From Phenylobacterium koreense (lineage in GTDB: Bacteria > Pseudomonadota > Alphaproteobacteria > Caulobacterales > Caulobacteraceae), in NCBI RefSeq assembly GCF_040545335.1, contig NZ_JBEPLU010000003.1:124001-188000 (forward strand): DNA of 64,000 nucleotides. The letters run 5' to 3'. Positions 60,687 to 64,000 of the stretch are shown here, piece by piece. Position numbers and translations under genes: made by a program. Below the pieces are notes generated by a model. The model saw nothing but the letters and a program-made list of their open reading frames with translations, had not been told where the DNA came from and ran no database searches. Position 1 is the stretch's first letter. Each line of letters starts with the position of its first letter.

Positions 60687-63182
60687 CTAGAAGTCGTATG
60701 CCACGGACAGCCCGACTTGCCGAGGCCGCGGGGCGAACGCTTGAATCTGGCGTCCCGTCGTGGCGAAAGACGGACGATCGGCGTCCGAAAGGTTTTCCAC
60801 GAAGGCGCTGAGCGTCCAGCGTCTCGTGCGTAGGCTCCCCCGCGCGTTGAACAGCCAGTAGTCGCCGAGCGCGACGTCGTTTGCGCTCCTCCGATCGAAG
60901 GCGCTGTGGGAGCGGCCGACATAGGCGCCGTCGGCGCGGAGCAGGAGTTGCAGGCCTTCGCGAAGGTCGCGGCGGTACTCCAGCCACCCTTCCGCCGACG
61001 CCCGTGGCGCCGCGGGGATGCGGTCGCCGGCCGAGCCCAACCCCGCCCCTTCGGCGCTGGCCTGGTCGCGGGTCAGGACTGCGTCGGTCAGGGTCAGGCT
61101 CACACCACCCCGCACCATGGAATTGACGACGAAGCTGGTGTCCGCCTCCAGGCCCCGAATGCGCGCCTCGCCGAGATTGGTGATGAAGGCGAACGCGCCG
61201 TTGGTGCTGCTCGCGCTGTACTGCATGTCCTGCCAGTCGATCTGGTAGACGGCGGCGTTGAACACCACGCGGTTGTTGAACCACGAACTCTTGAGGCCCA
61301 GTTCGTAGTTCCAGAGGCTGTCCGGGCCATAGGCGGCCAGGTTTGGCGGCAGGCCAGGCACGGTGTTGATCCCGCCCGGGCGGAAGCCCTGCGAGGCCTG
61401 CGCATAGAGCAGCGCCGTCGGAGAGAGCCGCCGATTGCCTAGAATCTTGATGCTCCAGCCGTCCTCGCCGGTCGTGGTGGCGAAATTCGCTTCGGAGGTG
61501 TTCGAGATGACATTGACGACCGCCGCGTGGCCGATCGTGGCCTTGTCGTATTCGAAACGTCTCGCCCCCAGGGTCAGGGAGGTGTCGCGATCGGCGCCGA
61601 GGGTGACCTCCCCATAGACCGCGCGGTGACTCAGGCGACTGTCGACGATACGCCGCCCCGTATAGCCCTGCTCGAAATCCGGCTCGCCGGTCAGGTCGTC
61701 GCCCACGACGACCTGACTGTCGATGCGGTCCTTCCGGATCTCGTGGAAGACGCCGAGCGTCCAGGCCAGGAAACCCGGGTCGTCGGATTGCAGACGGACT
61801 TCCTGGACTTGGGCGCTGAGATTGATCGGCTGGTTCAGCAGGCCAGGCGCCCGGCTGTCCACATAGGCCGAATAGACGCCCAATTGCTGCCCCGTGCAGG
61901 CGACGGCCGCCGGCAGGTCCAGATAGCGCTTGCAACCGTCGGGGCTGTCGCGCTCGGCCAGCAGAGTTCCAGTGTAATCGATGCGCCGCAGGCTGTCCCA
62001 GGCATAGGCGGCGGCGTTCGCCGACAGCCGCATGCCTGCGATGCGCCAACTAAGCGCGCTGTCAAAGAGCTTCAGGCGGCTCTCGAACGGCATCCGCACG
62101 TAGTTCAGAGAGACGTTCGGGCGGGCGCCCAACGATCCCCCGCTGGTGTCGTCATCGTGCGCGTCCTGGTAGCTGGCCGAGAGATTGACCTGAAGGTCCT
62201 CGGTCGGCTCCAAACCCAGGCCCAGGCGTGCGCCCCAGACCCGTCCGGCGTTGGCGTTCCGCACGCTCAGGCGATCATTGTCGACATATGCCGGCTCCGT
62301 GCGCCGATAGGCGGTGAGCCGTACGCCCAGCTTGTCGGCGATCAGAGGCTGGTTGATCACCAGGCTCTGTCCCCCGCCCCACTCGCCGGAGTTGGTATTG
62401 AGCTCGGCCAACGCCGTTTCGCTCGCCTGGGCGAGATTCGGCCGCTTGAAGATGACCTTCAGGGCGCCGCCCATGGCGCTCGCCCCATAGAGCGTGCCCT
62501 GCGGCCCTCGCAGAAGCTCGAGCCGCTCGACGTCGACCAGAAGCAATTCGGGCGACGAGCCGCCCGGGTCGGCGGTGGTGCCGCTCGGGCCGGTCACCGG
62601 AACGTCGTCGTAGTAGAGGGCGGTCGTGGCCTCGCCCGAACCGTACACGCCGCGCAGGCTGAAGCGATTGCGCCCGGTCCCGGTGCTGGTCTGGGTCAGG
62701 CCCGGCAGCAGCATCGCCGCATCGCTGAAATCGGCCGCACCGGCCCGCGCCAGTTCATCCCCCGACAACGCCCGCACCGACATGGGCGTCACTTGGTCGA
62801 GCGTCGGCCGGCGGCTGGCGGTGACGACTACGCTCTCGACCTCGGCGATCGGCTCGACGGGGGAGTGCGTCGGCGCACCTTCGATGAGGTAGCGGCCCTG
62901 GAACTGCCGCCAGGTGAGGCCTGAGCCTCGAAGGAGTTCCCTCAGCGCGATGTCCGGGCTCATCCTGCCCGATAGCCCGCTGGTTCTCCGTCCCGCGACG
63001 AGGTCAGGACTGAACAGGATGTCGCGGTCGCTCTGGGCGGAAAACGCGGTGAGCGCACGGTCGAGCGGCAGGCCGGCGGGGATCGAGAACGCGTGTGCGC
63101 CTTCGGCCGCAAGCGCTGGTCCGCCCGACATCGCCAGGGCGCCCACCAAGATCCCGAAACGGACAAAATTCAACAGGCGCAC
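60687..63182 (-). CDS. TonB-dependent receptor with N-terminal STN signalling domain
   Basis: An approximately 831-residue receptor of the FecA/FpvA transducer type. After the signal sequence (VRLLNFVRFGILVGALAMSGG) comes an STN domain, FSIPAGLPLDRALTAFSAQSDRDILFS to GRYLIEG, then a TonB box ESVVVTASRR, the plug with SLRGVYGSGEATT and ELLRGPQGTLYGASAMGGAL, and a barrel ending in Phe (LSVAYDF). The STN domain contacts a FecR-like anti-sigma. The sigma and anti-sigma genes lie divergently just beyond. The start is taken as GTG 63182; TTG 63224 would add a basic N-region. Ligand unknown. Confidence 0.9.
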   Translation of the reverse strand: MRLLNFVRFGILVGALAMSGGPALAAEGAHAFSIPAGLPLDRALTAFSAQSDRDILFSPDLVAGRRTSGLSGRMSPDIALRELLRGSGLTWRQFQGRYLIEGAPTHSPVEPIAEVESVVVTASRRPTLDQVTPMSVRALSGDELARAGAADFSDAAMLLPGLTQTSTGTGRNRFSLRGVYGSGEATTALYYDDVPVTGPSGTTADPGGSSPELLLVDVERLELLRGPQGTLYGASAMGGALKVIFKRPNLAQASETALAELNTNSGEWGGGQSLVINQPLIADKLGVRLTAYRRTEPAYVDNDRLSVRNANAGRVWGARLGLGLEPTEDLQVNLSASYQDAHDDDTSGGSLGARPNVSLNYVRMPFESRLKLFDSALSWRIAGMRLSANAAAYAWDSLRRIDYTGTLLAERDSPDGCKRYLDLPAAVACTGQQLGVYSAYVDSRAPGLLNQPINLSAQVQEVRLQSDDPGFLAWTLGVFHEIRKDRIDSQVVVGDDLTGEPDFEQGYTGRRIVDSRLSHRAVYGEVTLGADRDTSLTLGARRFEYDKATIGHAAVVNVISNTSEANFATTTGEDGWSIKILGNRRLSPTALLYAQASQGFRPGGINTVPGLPPNLAAYGPDSLWNYELGLKSSWFNNRVVFNAAVYQIDWQDMQYSASSTNGAFAFITNLGEARIRGLEADTSFVVNSMVRGGVSLTLTDAVLTRDQASAEGAGLGSAGDRIPAAPRASAEGWLEYRRDLREGLQLLLRADGAYVGRSHSAFDRRSANDVALGDYWLFNARGSLRTRRWTLSAFVENLSDADRPSFATTGRQIQAFAPRPRQVGLSVAYDF

Positions 63183-63259
63183 AGCTCCCCGCCGCCTGCA
63201 CTTTTCACGGCCCGCCACAGACAAGCTAGCCCGCTCTGGCGGGTCTTTGGTTGTTTATT

Positions 63260-63277
63260 CGCCACAGCACTGTGGCG
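63260..63277. promoter_or_regulatory. Perfect palindrome in the receptor/sigma divergent region
   Basis: CGCCACAG-CA-CTGTGGCG has 8-bp arms and a two-base spacer. It lies 78 bp upstream of the receptor start (63182) and 135 bp upstream of the sigma start (63413), so it could control both. It is not a Fur-type sequence. The binding protein is unknown. Confidence 0.5.
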
Positions 63278-63412
63278 ACGGGATCGACGGGAGCTGTGCC
63301 CGAAAATCCAGCATCGCCTGGTTTTCGAACAAGCCCTACCGCTAGGTCGTTGACCTCCACAGCGCCTTCAACAACCATGACCGCAATAAGACAAGTGGGG
63401 TGTGGAGTTCAG

Positions 63413-63976
63413 ATGTCTTGGCCTGAAAGGTCCGGGGCCAGGAGTGAGCCGGAAGGACTCGCGTACGCCTCACTTCCGTACCAGCAGGCGCTCAGGGCGT
63501 TCTTCCGCCGCCGCACGGACGGTCATGAGATCGACGACCTGATCCAGGAAGTTCTGCTTCGGCTCCACAACCGTCGGCGCGGCGGCGAGGTGGCCAATCT
63601 GTCCAGCTTCATCTTCCAGACCGCCACCAATGTCCTGCTCGACCGTCGTCGTCGCGACACCGTTCGCCGGCGGGGCGCGCACTGCGAACTGGAAGAAATC
63701 CACCACCCGCTCGACGAACTGTCGCCCGATCGAATCCTCCAGGCCAAACAGGAAGCTTCCCTCGCGATGGAAGCCCTCGCGGCCTTGCCGCCACGCACGC
63801 GCGCCGCATTCATGCTCGTGCGTTTCGAGGGCATGAGCTACAAGGGCGCCGCTGCTCAACTTGGCGTTTCAGTCAGCGCGGTCGAGAAACACGTTACAAA
63901 GGCCCTTCGGATCATTTCGACCCGGCTGCAGGAAAGCGATGAACGACAACCAACGACAAAACGGTCATTCCGGTAG
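63413..63976 (+). CDS. ECF RNA polymerase sigma factor, FecI-like
   Basis: A 187-residue ECF sigma factor. Region 2 is YQQALRAFFRRRTDGHEIDDLIQEVLLRLHNR (DDLIQEV being the polymerase-binding part) and region 4 is LPPRTRAAFMLVRFEGMSYKGAAAQLGVSVSAVEKHVTKALRII, a helix-turn-helix. The pattern matches FecI-type sigmas that control TonB receptors. ATG 63413 has GGAG seven bases upstream; ATG 63377 gives a longer but less likely form. It overlaps the start of a FecR-like gene by 38 bases. Confidence 0.9.
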   Translation: MSWPERSGARSEPEGLAYASLPYQQALRAFFRRRTDGHEIDDLIQEVLLRLHNRRRGGEVANLSSFIFQTATNVLLDRRRRDTVRRRGAHCELEEIHHPLDELSPDRILQAKQEASLAMEALAALPPRTRAAFMLVRFEGMSYKGAAAQLGVSVSAVEKHVTKALRIISTRLQESDERQPTTKRSFR

Positions 63977-64000
63977 TCCGGACGCCGCGTCGTGGTTCGT
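63939..64000 (+). CDS. Start of a FecR-like anti-sigma regulator, truncated by the window edge
   Basis: An ATG at 63939 (with AGGAAAG upstream) begins MNDNQRQNGHSGSPDAASWF. The A-x-x-W-F/L pattern is the opening of FecR N-terminal (DUF4880) domains. It is 20 codons long before the edge and overlaps the sigma gene in another frame, as is usual for fecI-fecR. The call rests on 20 residues and on position, so it is tentative. Confidence 0.6.
   Translation, partial: MNDNQRQNGHSGSPDAASWF

Noticed and set aside
1-64000. Mobile elements, CRISPR arrays or prophage
   Set aside because: No transposase, integrase, terminal inverted repeats with target duplication, or regularly spaced repeats other than the 60-bp coding repeat were seen.

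Overview
The window is gene-dense, high-G+C DNA from an alphaproteobacterium, most likely a member of the Caulobacteraceae (Phenylobacterium or Caulobacter type). Points in favour are three TonB-dependent receptors in 64 kb, two PEPxxWA-CTERM secreted proteins, an F1-ATPase zeta-type (DUF1476) protein, the small PurL/PurS/PurQ form of FGAM synthase, BolA plus a CGFS glutaredoxin, and an alphaproteobacterial SOS box (GTTC-N7-GTTC) in front of recA. The species assignment is inference. I saw no tRNA or rRNA gene, insertion sequence, integrase, CRISPR array or prophage gene; this looks like ordinary chromosome.

Layout. 1-4.1 kb: the 3' end of nhaA converges on a biotin locus, with bioF-bioD divergent from bioA. 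4.1-8.8 kb: VOC and DoxX-like proteins, a spinster-type MFS transporter, MarC and purB. 8.8-12.7 kb: thiolase, coniferyl-aldehyde-type dehydrogenase, ArsR-DUF2087 regulator and DUF1476. 12.7-18.8 kb: purC-purS-lipoprotein, then a TonB receptor divergent from a Tat-exported 5'-nucleotidase-like enzyme, then purQ. 19-28.7 kb: an HWE/HisKA_2 PAS kinase, a PEPxxWA protein, DUF2804, an MHS transporter, a hybrid PAS kinase, an aminotransferase and an acyltransferase. 28.7-35 kb: enoyl-CoA hydratase behind an FNR/FixK-type box, a second TonB receptor, a small Cys-containing protein and a membrane FlgO-like/TPR protein. 35-41.3 kb: DJ-1/PfpI, HIT, acylphosphatase, class A acid phosphatase, VOC, L,D-transpeptidase, LolA-like protein, NUDIX and cupin. 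41.4-47 kb: purL, CinA, serine hydrolase, VOC, bolA, monothiol glutaredoxin and thioesterase. 47-52 kb: a FetAB-like ABC exporter, lipoprotein, rpsD, a secreted 20-residue-repeat protein, nitronate monooxygenase and trmJ. 52-60.6 kb: icd, DUF2939, RNase T2, a secreted protein, a second PEPxxWA protein, alaS and recA. 60.7-64 kb: an STN-domain TonB receptor divergent from an ECF sigma factor and the start of a FecR-like anti-sigma gene.

How the genes fit together. Four enzymes of de novo purine synthesis (purB, purC, purSQL) are scattered through 34 kb. A receptor/nucleotidase pair sits between purS and purQ, and RNase T2 and a class A acid phosphatase lie elsewhere, so the exported enzymes could scavenge nucleic-acid breakdown products. 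The right edge holds a FecI-FecR-FecA style surface-signalling unit. BolA, CGFS glutaredoxin and FetAB-like genes form an iron/Fe-S neighbourhood.

The least explained items are: a structured leader ending in a complete intrinsic terminator 40 nt before purC; a perfect palindrome between the receptor and sigma genes at the right edge; a 117-residue secreted protein built on an exact 60-bp DNA period; and four convergent gene pairs that overlap by exactly four bases at their stop codons. Starts were reset by eye where a Shine-Dalgarno sequence or family alignment favoured an internal codon; those choices are stated.
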